Counted from the first letter of the stretch, positions 25,072 to 37,584 are shown. The stretch is 64,000 nt of DNA from Mesaphorura yosii (GCA_009869945.1 WIXG01000143.1:1-64000), one strand, 5' to 3'. Program-made: numbers and translations. Notes: generated from the letters alone by a model not told the origin.

Positions 25072-26816
25072 TGTTCAGGGGAATTTCCTGAAATGGTAAG
25101 ATTATGAAACGTGACAATAATTGAGGCAGTCGACGTATTGACGAATCGGAAGTGACTCCAGAAACTGGAGGGTTAATCACTAACGTGCAGACAATAGTCA
25201 AATTAGCATTTTGGTGCTGCGCTCAGGGCCAGTCACATAAGTCACAAGTATGAATTTGAGATAATTTGCTGCAGACGTAATCCAACTAGGAAATTGTAAC
25301 AATTGACAGTGGAGTGCAGTGGCAAGTTCGGCAAGTAGGTTAGTTAGAGTAAAACACAGATTTATTCACAGAATCACGAGGCGTTAATCTGAGACTGAGA
25401 CCACACGCGCACGCAGAGATAATTGGAGATGAGCTGTCTCGCGTCGTTGAGTCGTTGTCGTTTCGCGTTGAGTAACTATTTATCAAGAGTCAAACTGCGA
25501 ATAGTACCGGGCACAGACTCTTGTCACCTGTTGAGTAATTTAGCGATACTGTCACAAAAATTGGTCTCACAACGAGACCTCGCTTCCAGTTTTATAGGTT
25601 TGCGTCAGTCTCAAAATGATCCACTCGTTAATTTGACAAATCACTTCGCACACAAGCGGTCAGTGTCGCTATATGCAGAGTATTTCTGTCCTGTCCACCT
25701 TCTGGATTGGTATTTTCAGCTAAATCTCAAGATCAACAAATTAAGTATGGTGGCACGGCCAAAATGAGACCTGCCACGAAACCATGAACTTATTTTTGTG
25801 GTAGTACAGTAGACCACAACCACACGGAGTCATGCAACCAGGCTTGAAACTAGTTACGGGCGGTCTGGCTTAGCGTACCGTGGCATAGGGCGTACGCAAG
25901 CGCTAATTCCTTTTTTATACTATCACTCCATCTCCATCAATCTGTGTGCAAATTGACAACGATGGCACATGAATATTGAAAGGCTTAAATGAAATTGATT
26001 AAGGTAATTGTAGGTATCAAGTTTAAATCTGTGTAAACAACCGAGCACGCAATCGCAATGTTTACCGGTAATTTGCAGATGGAATTGTACTCACAGCAGG
26101 CAAATTAAGCGGAATCAATGAGAATTCTAAATACTTGTTGCAAAATCAGGATGCTGAATCGACTGAATTCTCATGGCTCATGGCATCAGTCACATACATT
26201 TTAGCCTTCGTATCACGTTTACGCAAACAAAAGAAAGTTAACTATGGCCAAAATAACATTGCTGCTATTTACGGAAGTTTTCGCCAAAATCTCAGAATTA
26301 TAAATAAATCTGAGGTGTGCGCTGTTGAAGGATTGAAGTGGCTTTCAACTTTTAGCTTGCATACTGCCCGGTGAACTGGTTACGTCATACTTCGTACACG
26401 TGAAGTTGTTCTGTACAAATCCAGTTCAACCCGAACCCTTATCACTCGCGAGCCAGTCGGAATCGGAATCTGATAAACATGGAATTTTCTTGCTTTGTTT
26501 TGATGCATTCATGATTTCCATCGAAAATGGAATGAATGAGAAATCGTGAGTTCTCGGGTTCAAGGCGTAATGCACGATGGTGAAAGACGATCTACTCCTT
26601 GGTCTTGCGTTTCAAAAGTACAGTTACAGGATTTAGAAGTCAAATTCTGATTAGCGGCTTGCTTAGCCCCTCATCACTACTAAAGACGTTATAGTCGAAC
26701 CTACGAACTATTTTTTTCTTATTTCAACATTCATGATGAACTTCAATTGGCGAACAGAGGACGATCTCTGAGTAGCGATCTAGTTATCTATTTGTACCAG
26801 ATTGTGAACAAGCACA
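25072..26816. promoter_or_regulatory. Divergent upstream region of SLC26 and the unknown membrane protein gene
   Basis: This 1.75-kb stretch lies between divergent start codons. I see no supported gene, RNA or repeat. It may hold non-coding first exons of either gene as well as promoters. Confidence 0.45.
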
Positions 26817-27522
26817 ATGGCTGGGGCTCGACTGTTAGGTGAGGACAGTCAGTATTAGGGTTTTATTCTGGTTTTCAATCCAAGCAACTGATTGAGTATT
26901 AATTACGTGTCCAAATTGTTTAGGAGTATTTGGATTGAGAGAAAAGACTCAGGACGAACTGGAATACATGGCCACTCTATCCATTGTCGCGCCTTTTATC
27001 ATTTACACAATTTTCCTGTGCATCATTCCCGTGTCACTGGTCATGATCTCGCTTACCTATGCCCGAATCGACATGAAACTACATCCCGATCGACACGAGC
27101 CAGAAAAGGCACGAGCTGCCGTGCCAAGACTACACTCGGACATTGACGCAAGTTACCAGTGGTTGATTCAAGCGGATCGTAAAATGAAGTCAAGATCAAG
27201 ACCGATGAGGTCACTTGTGAAAAGAGCTGCAATTACGGGGCTAGGGACAACTGACCTCTCACAATCAGACGTCACCAGTTTTTATCCTACAACCCCAATT
27301 CTGAAATGGATTGCTGGTCTCGGCCAACGCGAACCAGTTTCGGAAATCTCGACCAGCGATATCATCAACTTCATCTACTGGCCGCTGTTCACAGGCGGCA
27401 TTTTTGCATTGGCGAAGCCAGTGGTCATATTTCTCTTCACAACATTCCTGATTACGTTAACAGTGTATCCAGACGAAGGCAAACCACCTGGACCGATTTC
27501 GACAATTTCAAATACGCCGTAA
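26817..27522 (+). CDS. Unrecognised small membrane protein
   Basis: I do not recognise this family. Exon 1 is 26817-26838 (MAGARLL, then a split Gly codon) with donor G|GTGAGG. Exon 2 starts at 26924 after TTGTTTAG and runs to the stop at 27520-27522, giving 206 residues. There are two strongly hydrophobic segments: one about residues 19-47 (APFIIYTIFLCIIPVSLVMI) and one near the C-terminus (FIYWPLFTGGIFALAKPVVI and onward). A hydrophilic basic loop of about 100 residues between them contains KMKSRSRPMRSLVKR. The +1 frame stays open past this stop to 27611 and encodes a further hydrophobic stretch (FKYAVKAVTVWIFIWTLRQE), so the true C-terminus could differ by a one-base change near 27478-27482. 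It sits divergent from SLC26. Confidence 0.6.
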
Positions 27523-27611
27523 AAGCGGTCACTGTCTGGATTTTTATCTGGACGTTGCGTCAAGAAGCGTGCGCAAATTGCGAAACTAGTTTGAGTGGGA
27601 ATTTAAATTAA

Positions 27612-30600
27612 ATCCTTGTTTGTTATTCTACTACGCAGTGGTGATCTTTTACTAGCTGAAATTAGTAATTAAAGTAATGCCGCGCCGAGTGGCAAGTGCC
27701 ATTTTATGCTCTGCATCAAGTGTCATTCTGCATTCCGTCAATCGTACGATTTTAATATCAATGAGATGATATACCGCACCTTGTAGCACTTGTAAAAGTA
27801 GCAGTTCATCAAATAAAATGCGCTAATGAAGTATGTAAATGCTCGATACGTGTAGTCCTTTGTCAATAAGTGCAACAGCGACAGCGACAAGTCATGAAAT
27901 TCTGTGCTTCCCCAATGTATTTTACAGTCGGACACAGACACAGAACAACACTATAAATTGTTACAAGCATGTGAGATGAGATTTGAGGTGACTTGACTGC
28001 ATGCATACGTGTTAACGCTTAATGATAGTTAAAACTTTTCTTGAGTTAAGAATGCCTTTTTGAGATAATGCATCAAATCAACTGCTGGATGCATATTTGT
28101 CCAGTCCCCAGCTGTGAACAATGAGCACGTACGCATCAGGTGACAGAAATTCCAAACGTTTAAAACACTTTAGCACATTCGAACCATCTAATTACAGCCT
28201 CTCATTCGCTCCCTTAGGAACCTTTATGACTCATTCATGATCAGCAAATAATGCACCTGGCAATTTATTACGTGTATAACAGTACACGTAAGAAGCGTAC
28301 ACGTTTGTAAGGCACTACACGTTGAGCAGTCTTCTTCTGCGAACTATTGTGGTGGCGTGAAGACGTCTTGGTTTTGACTCTTGATGTCCACACGTCTACA
28401 TCACACCACGCTCCTTCTACTCCATGTCTACCTCTGCGTCTACGTCTCGCCCTTTGCCTTCATTGAGTCAAAGCAATGCCACAGGTGTGACACAGAGTCA
28501 TTTTTTGTATGACAAAACTAGCCGAACGTCCGATAATGGGCGCGTTCATGGATCTGATTGATCCAGATACGTTTAGGAACATCGAAAGCCTTTCCATTGA
28601 ATTGATTTGCGATTGCTGTTACAAAACAACTCACCTTTCTGCTGGAGCGTTTCCCTTTCGGACCCGTTTCAATTTCGCCAGGGACTCAGGCGCAGATGGG
28701 ACACCTTTGATGACGCCTGTCGTTCAGTGGCAAATCATGTACTAATGCATTCATGGCCAAGTTCAAGATTATAAAGTAAATGTCAATGTTTATTGATATG
28801 CTGTTGGGAAAATATGTAATCAGAAAATGCAATTTTTGAATTGAGAGTTGACCACAACCATTACCAATCGTACTTAAAAGGATTACGAGCGGTTTACAAT
28901 CATCGCTATGTGACGTTGTCACTTAATTAAAAAATTACAGCCCAGCACACTGCGCTGTAATTGCCCGCTCTTATCTTTTCAGTACGTCTGCAGAGTATTT
29001 GACAACTTTTATTGTTTTATGTCGCGTTACTGCGATGTACTCAAATTCTAAATTGCAGTATCGCAAATCTCTTCTCCGAAATGTAAGCTTCTCTCACCCA
29101 AATATCGCCCAGTCTGAAAGTAAGCCCACCAATTAGAAACCTGCCCTAGTAAACATGTTTAATACTTAATATCCAGTTTCGAGAGGTTCATAAATTGCGA
29201 ACTTACGAACTCGTCATCATGTGACGAAACGTCGCCTTCCGCCATTAAAAATTATCTTTTCCTCTGCTCCGCGGGTTTCACAGTAGAATAGTTGGCAATT
29301 TAATGAAGTACTTTGAGCCCAAGCCTCAACCCATTGCATTTGATGTGGGTTGCCTCCTGATTCTCGTCCAGCGTCCAATGTCTGGCAGGTCACTACAATC
29401 GACTAGCCAAAATAAAAAATGTGAATATTGCTTCATGTTTTTATCGCGTGTGGCTTGACTATTTCACAATTAGTGCTTGATTTCAACCGCTGGCTATCTA
29501 TTTGAACCCTAAAGACTTGTTTTATTAAGTCTGAAGCAGAATATCACGCGGCAAATGTCATAGCTGAAGTAAAAATATGAATGGCACGATGAAAGCAACC
29601 TGTTTAGCCGCATAAACGTTGCTGCTACCGAACCGAGGAAGATATCTGTATTCTGTACTTTCGTTCCTGTGGAATTCGTTTATTTTTTTATACATCAATT
29701 GACATCGAAGGCACGAAACCTACTACATCGTGGCTCCACCATTTCAGATTGATTAATCCTAGGCTTCTTGAAGAACTGGAAATCAGGAAGGATCTGTCCA
29801 AGTGTTAAAGTCTCAAAGCGAAGAAATTTCACTCCATTGCACCAGCAGTAGCAGTGTGGTGAAATGAATAGGATCTTACCAACTTTAAACCACAGGTGAT
29901 TTGAAAGCCTGAATATCAGAAGTCAGACTCGAGGGTTCAGTGATTTGCTTAGCGCGTGGTCGATAAATGTTCGCTGAACCTTAACTAGAGCTGAACGAAC
30001 AAAACCTGCTAAATGTAGCCTTGATCGAACTGCTCGTAGTTATACTTCAGCGTCTCTTCAAGTCCAGTCTTTGATTGTGGTCATCTGATTCTAAAGAAAT
30101 TTTGTGGAATTGGGTCTAACCTACACGTAGTATGAATTTCACTGGTCTATGCACGAGGCAGCTTCCTCCACTAACTAAAGAGATAACAATGTTGTATATT
30201 CAGCATTCAGCACGAATCCGTAATCTCTTTGCGAGACTTAATGCTATGCATACCATCATATCAGCACTGGTGCCTGCACCATTGAAATCTGAAACATATT
30301 CAGAATACTCATTTATTTACCAAAAACACTTGCTTTTTATTTGTTTTCGATGCACCTGTGCAAGTGTCCCATATCTCATATCTCAAGCTCACTTCGGCTA
30401 TGACGAACATGATCACGGGCCATATTCAGTTCTCTACTTGCTTGATACGCCTTCCTAACAGGCTGCTTCCGACGCTCCAGAACCCGTCTATGAAATTGTC
30501 AAGTTATAGGATTCATAAACGGCTCCAATCGTTGTAATCGGCATAATTACCTAAATTAGGTCATGGTGCTGCTCATCGTCTAGTTATACTTGCTTGTGTT

Positions 30601-32099
30601 AAAGTGTGCAAATTTTCTCACAGGATCATCATACTCAGACAGAAGATAAAAGCTTGTTGGAATGTAGTCACTTTTTAACGCACCGCGATTAATTGACGAT
30701 TAGACAAACGTCAGGCTTCATGTTGTGCCATACATACGGCTAATTCTCTTTCGTCAAAACGCGTCACATAATAATCTATCTCGTATCTGGTCTTTTTGTT
30801 GACATTGGGATTGGCACGCTTTCAGCTACGTTTCGTAAACTTCTAAATGGCGACTGGTTCATTGCTTCTTGTAATATAGCAGAGTTTAGGAAGGTGGAAG
30901 GAGTACAGCGTGGGAGACTTCGCGAAATGGCAAATGTGGCTGTGGAAGTTCCAATTGTTATTTTCAATGCAAATCGATCGCTGTGGTCATATGCGTCAAT
31001 GTATGGGAATTGGGAATGAGGAACTTCACTCTGGGAAAAAAATGGACAACGAAGCACCTGCAAGCATTCAACTAGAGAGATAATGTAGCTTTATTGACGG
31101 GACCGAATGACTATGCTCACCAGGGAGCCACGCGAACTGTTATTTTAGCAAATTTTCGCGAACAAAGTTTTTACACTCTTTCGGGTCAGTAAGGACTCGT
31201 GACTTACGGCAAACCCACCGGTTTTGCGATTTTGTTGCACAATGGAATTTTAAAGTTCGCATGGCTTGCAAGTTTCGAACGGGAATTTCCTTATATGAAT
31301 CTGCTTACTTTTGAACGAATCTAAAACATAATCCCCCTGCCACTTTCCCCCAAGGGGGATACGCAATGGGGTTGTGGTAGGCTAAAAAAAAGTTCGCGTG
31401 GCTCCCTGGTCAGATGACTTCTTATGAGTACTTGAAATTGCAGACAGCAAGAGTGTAATTCCCATGTCTAGACTAGAACAGGTTAAAGATCTTGCAATAT
31501 AGAACCAAGCGATGAAGCTGTAGCCAGCTGTGGTCAAGAAACTGAAGACCAATCACACATGCACGATAAATGTCCGTGGAAGACGGTGTATAGAAAGATC
31601 ATTCATGATTATGAAGGTTAGCTTAATTTAATCAATTAATTCTTGTGCGCAGAGTTCAAGATAAATCATTCCTTCATACAGACCAGAGGACGGATGACAA
31701 GAAAGACTCCCGCACAACGCAGTCCACCAGGCCATTTACATAGTTATAAAATGATGTTCGTGACCATTTAACATTAAGGGTATGCACAAACTATGAACTG
31801 CACCATTTATCATTGGCTCGTTCAGTTGTCTGGCGTGACGCGTGACTCACTTGTCGAGGTTTGCATGAAAGTGCTGACAGTAGCAACAAGTTATCTAAGC
31901 TTCCTCTAGTCCCAACTGCAGACATTGAGTAAAGTAATTTAAGATGTAACATTTTGACGATTTTTGGCCGGTAGCATTTGTTGCATGCTGTTTTCTCTGA
32001 ACTGAACAGTTCATGAAAGGTTACTTCACAAATTGGTCGGGCATTCGAAGGTAGCTTTGTTCTGTGATCAGTAATCCGGCTCAATAATCTCAACTCACT
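27612..32099. other. 4.5 kb without a recognised gene, containing one MITE-like element
   Basis: Apart from the inverted-repeat element at 31120-31409 and the CD36-gene promoter and 5' UTR at the right end, I find no supported gene. Between about 30732 and 31018 both strands are open for some 90 codons, but neither reading has family motifs or good splice sites. A small inverted repeat (ACGTGTA TAACAG TACACGT) lies near 28270-28290. Confidence 0.45.
31120..31409. mobile_element. 290-bp MITE-like element with terminal inverted repeats
   Basis: The ends are perfect inverted repeats of 19 bp (CCAGGGAGCCACGCGAACT at 31120-31138, its complement at 31391-31409). Similarity continues inward for about 10 more bases (a T-rich tract then AGC) with small differences. 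The element is flanked by a direct TCA on each side (31117-31119 and 31410-31412), which would fit a 3-bp target-site duplication. The inside has no open frame for a transposase, so it is non-autonomous. No second copy is in this window. The superfamily cannot be assigned from the ends alone. Confidence 0.75.
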
Positions 32100-34108
32100 A
32101 TGAACGTACAAAGGCTTCCAGTACTTCTAGTCTTACTTGGATTGGTACTTTTGATTGCAGCGGTCGTTGTCGGCTGGACCATCATTCCCAACAAGATTCA
32201 TCGACAAATCGTAGACGTAAGTTAAGGAGTTCTCCGTTTCCTCAAATGTGACTAATTTTCTAAAAGAACTTTTCGTACGTATAGGCCGTGCAACTCCACA
32301 ATGAATCTGGGACATGGGAGAAATGGGTGAACATCACAACTCCAATATTCATCAAGTTTTACATCTTCAATGTCACAAATCCGGACGAAATCAAGCGTGG
32401 GAAGATTCCGAAACTGCAGGAACTGGGGCCTTATGTTTATCAGTAAGTGAAACAATTCGTTCCGTCCTCACAGGCGAGTTCGCTTGTGTGCTGAGACACA
32501 GTTCTAATGATTTTGTCTTATGCCAAGGCAAAAACGTGACAAGTTTGACATCTCAATCAATGAGGCGAGGGACACCGTGAAATACAAGCAAAGAACGACG
32601 TACTTCTTCCGCCCAGAACTGTCTGGAGGCTCAGATCAGGATGTTATTCAAGCTATGAATATTCCGCTTGTGGTAGGCTGGCAATTAGCAAAGGGATTTA
32701 CATATTGCAAGTCTTCTTATGCAATTTGCCTTTTCTGACAACAGGGAATTGCCAAGAGACTGGCAAAGCTACCTTGGCCTACGTATTTGTTTGCAAACAT
32801 GTACCTGACAAGATTTGACCAGGAACTGTTCTTCCAAAACACGGTCGAAGAGTTTCTCTTCAAGGGGAAGTTCCATCCACTTGTCGATGTGCTACAAGAC
32901 ACATTTGGACTTAACATTTTGCCGAACAGCACCTTTGGCCTTTATTACGGTGTAAGCGCAGTATAGGCACTTCTAGATCCTCATACAACATGCTGCAAAT
33001 AATAATCAACGTTACATATTCTAGAAAAATGGGACTGAAGATGCCGAATATGAGATTAAAAGCGGGAGACAAAGTTCACAAGAGTTTGGAAGAATAGTGA
33101 AGTGGAATTCCCAGAGCAGTCTGGACTATTGGCCTGGAAAATACTGCAATATGATTAATGGCTCCGAGGGATCATTGTTTCCACCATTTGTTAAAAAGAA
33201 TAGGATTCTAGAAATTTTCACAGCGGACCTTTGCAGATCAATCTACCTGACCTTTGAGAAAGAGGTTAACTTTCATGGAATCCCAGCGTATAAATTTGCA
33301 ATTCCACAAAGAATGCTTGAGGATCCTCGCATTAACGGGGACAACAAATGTTTCTGTCCGAATCCGGGCCGAAACATGGAAGGATGTTTGCGAGCGGGTG
33401 CCTTACAGCTGTCATCTTGTCGGAACGGTACGACGAATGCGAATCTATGAGTCCGTCCCTCATAAATATAGATTTATAATTTTTCCGTAAAGGCGCTCCG
33501 ATTGTGGCCTCAACTCCACATTTTCTTGATGGGTACGAAGGCTACATTGAATCAGCGATCGGTTTACATCCTCGGAAATCAGCGCATGAGACTTTCATCA
33601 ACCTGGAACCGGTGCGTAGTAAATTAGATTTCATTAAGCAATTCATACTTCTCAAATGCAAGAACGAGACCCTCCTTACTTGCAGACAAGTGGTGCTGTG
33701 TTGCACGTCGACAAACGAATCCAAATCAACGTGCAGTTGGAACCAATCGAGACACTGGACGTGTTCAAGAACGTGCCCAACATGTTATTCCCAATACTTT
33801 GGATTAACGAGGTCAGTTTCGGTAACAAAAGTTTGACTGGGATTAAGTTGCCTATTGCATAGCGTTTGCTCTTACTTTATCAGGGTGCCACTATGCCTGA
33901 TGAAAGCATCGAGCTTCTGAAACAAAAATTGGTGACACCTGTCTATGTAGTCGGAATTGCAAGAATTGTGCTTGTCATTTTCAGCTTGGTCCTTCTCGTG
34001 GTTGGAATCATTTTATACATTGTTCGATGCCGACGCAGTAGACCACGTCACCTTCCCACTTCCATTCCGATTACCACATTTGCGGACAATTCAATCTCAA
34101 AGATGTAA
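32100..34108 (+). CDS. CD36 / scavenger receptor class B family protein
   Basis: Surface or lysosomal receptor of the CD36/SCARB/LIMP-2 family, which binds lipids, lipoproteins or microbial ligands; arthropods carry many paralogues. Eight exons: 32100-32216, 32285-32442, 32528-32672, 32745-32951, 33025-33427, 33493-33611, 33686-33811 and 33884-34108, GT-AG, giving 499 residues, typical of the family. An N-terminal transmembrane helix (about 8-30) and a C-terminal one (about 443-470) bracket a large ectodomain. Ectodomain landmarks are FYIFNVTNPDEI, KLQELGPYVYQQ, NGSEGSLFPPFV, the cysteine-rich CFCPNPGRNMEGC...SSC loop followed by GAPIVASTPHFL, several N-glycosylation sites and LFPILWINEGATMPD. 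The short cytosolic tail has no clear sorting motif. AATAAA lies 150 bp past the stop. The paralogue cannot be named from sequence alone. Confidence 0.95.
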
Positions 34109-34258
34109 TCTCCAGTCCACTCTAGTATTTTTTAATATTGTTATGTTTTGTTACGTATTTGGTATTTATGACATGCATCGACATTGCGTGATGCGTGAGT
34201 TGATTATGATTATTTTTACTGAAACAGGCAGACCGGCTGGAAGTAGCCGTTGATTTGA

Positions 34259-34264
34259 AATAAA
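34259..34264 (+). terminator. Probable polyadenylation signal of the CD36-family gene
   Basis: Canonical AATAAA 150 bp after the stop codon, in the gene's orientation. Position and sequence fit a poly(A) signal; the cleavage site cannot be seen. Confidence 0.55.
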
Positions 34265-34977
34265 GATTCATTCATTGAAGAGGTGCGCAGATAATTGCGT
34301 GTGGTTTTCGCGAGAGATCTGAGTCTGGAATCTGCAGCTAGACCAAGCCCATTTCCGCAATGCACTTCACTTGTTGTTTATCAACTGAATTAATACTGAA
34401 TCATTGATATTCGTGCACCATGCGCGCTAACGCTAACATGAATATGGACATCGGGAACGAGACAACAATCAATAACGTATAAACACATTATTATTAGAAG
34501 CTCTTACTCCCTCGCATTTCTCTTTTCCAGGCACTGCACTGAACGGATCAAACATCTGCTTCCGTGCTTCCTCTTGCGAGTAACGGACATCGGGCTTCCT
34601 CTTTCTTCCGCACACTATCGCACTGTTCCTGTTTGTACTAAAAGTTTAAAGCTCCGACCAACAATGCGTACGCCCGTACGCGTTCACTCGCATACTATGC
34701 TACGAATGCTACGAAGGGCTGAGCATTCATTCCCCGAATCGGAAAAGTTTCGATCCAGTTCATGCATGTGTTCGAGTATTCGAGTCTAGACTCGAAGTAC
34801 TGTCCAAACCCGCGACACAAATCGGCAGACTGGATAGCGAAAGCTTTTATTTTATTTCTAACACGCAGACCTAATTGATTAAAGTTTAAATCGCTGGTTT
34901 GACTGTGAGTTACCAGTGCTCTGAGTAATAATATTTAAATGTGCTAACAAGACCGTCACATCGCGAGCGCATCGGTG
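34265..34977. other. Non-coding stretch upstream of the mir-7-like hairpin
   Basis: About 0.7 kb with no supported protein gene. It contains a perfect 18-bp palindrome at 34779-34796. A promoter for a mir-7 primary transcript, if the microRNA has its own, would be expected here or further upstream. Confidence 0.4.
34779..34796. repeat. Perfect 18-bp palindrome
   Basis: TTCGAGTCTAGACTCGAA equals its own reverse complement. Four more base pairs (AGTA / TACT) can form outside it if one G is bulged. A partial copy of the half-site (TTCGAGTA) precedes it. It lies about 200 bp before the mir-7-like hairpin. It could be a dimeric protein-binding site; function is unknown. Confidence 0.8.
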
Positions 34978-35061
34978 GAGGAATACCTGATTGGAAGACT
35001 ATTGATTTTGTTGTATAACTTAAGGAACAGCATGTCAAAAGTCTTCCTGCAGTGGTTCCTC
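34978..35061 (+). ncRNA. mir-7: mir-7-like microRNA precursor hairpin
   Basis: The 23 nt at 34992-35014 match mature animal miR-7 at every position except number 11 (T here, G in the canonical form), including the whole seed GGAAGAC. The flanks fold into an 84-nt hairpin of precursor size. The mature 5' end GGAAGACT pairs perfectly with AGTCTTCC at 35039-35046, and the stem continues with mismatches towards the loop (about 35015-35028). A lower stem GAGGAA/TTCCTC (34978-34983 with 35056-35061) closes the base. The mature strand on the 5' arm is as in known miR-7. miR-7 is conserved across bilaterians and acts in photoreceptor and sensory-organ differentiation in flies. In flies and vertebrates it lies in an hnRNP K gene intron; here no host gene is recognisable. 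The match rests on my memory of the mature sequence. Confidence 0.85.
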
Positions 35062-37584
35062 AAAATTCACCATTTAACAGAGGTCAAGACGGCTTTGCCA
35101 TTCACACCAGGCAGCCGTCAACCTATACAATCCATCGGTACATCCGGTGATACAGATTCAGGTTAGGCCTGTTGATTAGCTTAGCATAGTCGCAATGTGC
35201 GTCTTCAGCAGCGAAAAGTAGTCCGAAATAATTCATTTCCGTGAAAATATGATTGCAATTAAATCCATGTATATTTGCTTGAACAGATTAAATGTACAAA
35301 GATCTCTGACCACAAGCGTCACTGGGATAATATATGTGGGTGAAATCGGAAGATCAGGAAACACTGCATGCACAGCACTTCCGCCGCTCCAACCAAGAAA
35401 AACAAATCTAATCCCAGTTTTATCCGGTTGATAATATGAGTATTGCGTATTGTCGGTGAGTATAAAGGATTCAACGTGCAGAATTCACTGTGCCTTCTGT
35501 TGAGCCAATTTGATGGAGATTTATCGCCTCGTAAAAGAGGCTGTCGTCACATCGGATCAGAGTCATGACGCCAAGCTGACTGAGCCCACATAATCGTGTG
35601 AGCTGGCCGTCTGCGATTCTTTCAGGTTGTATTGAGCATTTACTTTTGCCTTTGCCATTTATTCTTAATTGTGCAGCTTTAACTGCAATTAAGTGAAGCA
35701 ATTCAAGTCAATGGTCAATGCTTTTTTGTGTATCGATCTATTGATTTTTCTTTTGCATGCAATGTTGGTTTTGGCTTCTTGATTAATAATTCAACACCGC
35801 AAAACATTACAACTTTGGCATGGGTATCCAGCTCCAGTCGATTGGTTTTCATTATGCTTCACACGCATAAAATATGCATACTGAAGACCTTCTTGTAAGG
35901 AATGTAACTATCTATGTATGTAACATTGGCCAGTGCCAATGACTCATTCTCGAGTTTTGCTAGATGCTAAATATGAGACCATCTTTTAATATTCATGTGA
36001 AATTATAAACAAAGGCTCTTCACACTTATGTCATTAGTATTCTTATTCTCGTACCGTTTAAGTAGCAGTGGCAAAACTTTCGCGTACGTGAGCTCAATTG
36101 CGGTGTTTTGAGCTTGTGTCTTATGTGTAAATGTGCATGACGCTATCGTGCATAACTAAAATGATCTTTGATCTTCTGGAGAGCAATAAAATTTGGTGAC
36201 GCATACGCTAACACCTTTATTATGGAGATTGTGGACCAACGATCATGAACTTGAGAATTGAGTGGTGAATGCCATTACATCGCTAATCGGTTCGATATTC
36301 AGCATTCCTCAAGCTGAAGTTATTTTCTAATCGTGTCCCTACATGTCATAGGTGGACTCTCGTCAAGAGTCAGCCTCGTGCTCGATCATTGGCATTTAAT
36401 TACTTACAAATTTTAATTTTATACGTGCAAACTACTCATGTACAAATACGTGCGTGCGATTAGTCGTACAGTCATTTTGGCGACAGACTACAACGATCCA
36501 CTTTACAGTTTCGCCATCGACATCCGCAAAAGAAGTGGAGTCTGAGCAAACATTTAAAAAATGAATGAAGCACATGGAATGCGGATGGTTATGACTTGAG
36601 TCTCAGTCCTCCACATACGCAAACTCAAAGCCTTCCACATAAGGTTAAATCATTTGAGGACGAGGGATTAGCCGATTAGCTAATCATGCTGATCATGTTG
36701 CTTTTGAGCCCACAGGTGCGAGAATATTGCGTAATAATTAGCATTCATACGTTTATTTGACGACAGTGAACTCCGCCGCTGCGCTGCAGCCGCTTACCAA
36801 ATAAAGTCAAGAAACTGCTGCGAAACTGTGAATCCGTAAATAGATGATCGTAAGTGTTAACTGCGTACTGGCAGCCTGTCGTGATGACTGGATTTATGAA
36901 TATGACATATCAACAGTACACGGATTTAGCGTGGGGTTTTCCAACTGTCGATCCCAAGTGCGTGAGCCGCGTCGGTGAGGAAGCACGTGAGTAACACTTC
37001 TCGAGGAAAGGTGGGCTGCTTGCTCCACTACGCTTGTGGCTGGATGCTGATGCTAGATGGTTGGGGATTTCAATTAAATATTTACACCAAATCTGTCTGT
37101 ATTCTTAACCCACAGTTTCCATTTCATGGAACACTTCGCACGTACTTCGTGCCGTACCGGCGTATGTGGAACATAAACATTCTTCAGTGAGGTAATCGGC
37201 GCGGCTCGTGATGGGATGAGCACAGAGTAGCAGTCATCACGATTTGGGGATGCCTGCTTCAACTTCGCTTCACTGTTTGCTGACTTAACTTGAGCCGAGG
37301 CTTGAATCAGCATCAGCACATTAGCAACAGCAGCACCCCCGTCACAGTCGTGCCTCATGAAGTTACGTACTTGCGAGATGCGGTCGGCTACTATAAATAT
37401 ACCGGTCAGGCATGTCTATGATAATGTCAAACGTGATTGAGCATAAAGATCGACACAACCTCATTTTCCGGCTCAGTTGTCAATTTTTGACGAACCGTAC
37501 AGCGTTAATCACTTAGCCTCCACTTCACTGCAATTACACTGCCAGAACTTTCTATCACGAAGTGTATCGGTACAAAATCTCAAA
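35062..37584. other. 2.5 kb without a recognised gene
   Basis: I see no supported gene, RNA or repeat. The stretch is AT-rich with scattered short open frames in all frames. The right end should hold the promoter and 5' UTR of the Spätzle-like gene. Confidence 0.45.

Noticed and set aside
28309-28330. TAAGGCAC, like the start of miR-124
   Set aside because: Only the first eight bases match; the rest diverges and no hairpin partner is seen.
30732-31063. Region open on both strands (about 90 codons each)
   Set aside because: The plus reading looks protein-like in part (VDIGIGTLSATFRKLLNGDW) but has no acceptor, no start and no family match; the minus reading is equally open. I cannot support either.
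31791-32111. 106-codon minus-strand open frame
   Set aside because: It overlaps the start of the CD36-family gene on the opposite strand and has no motif.
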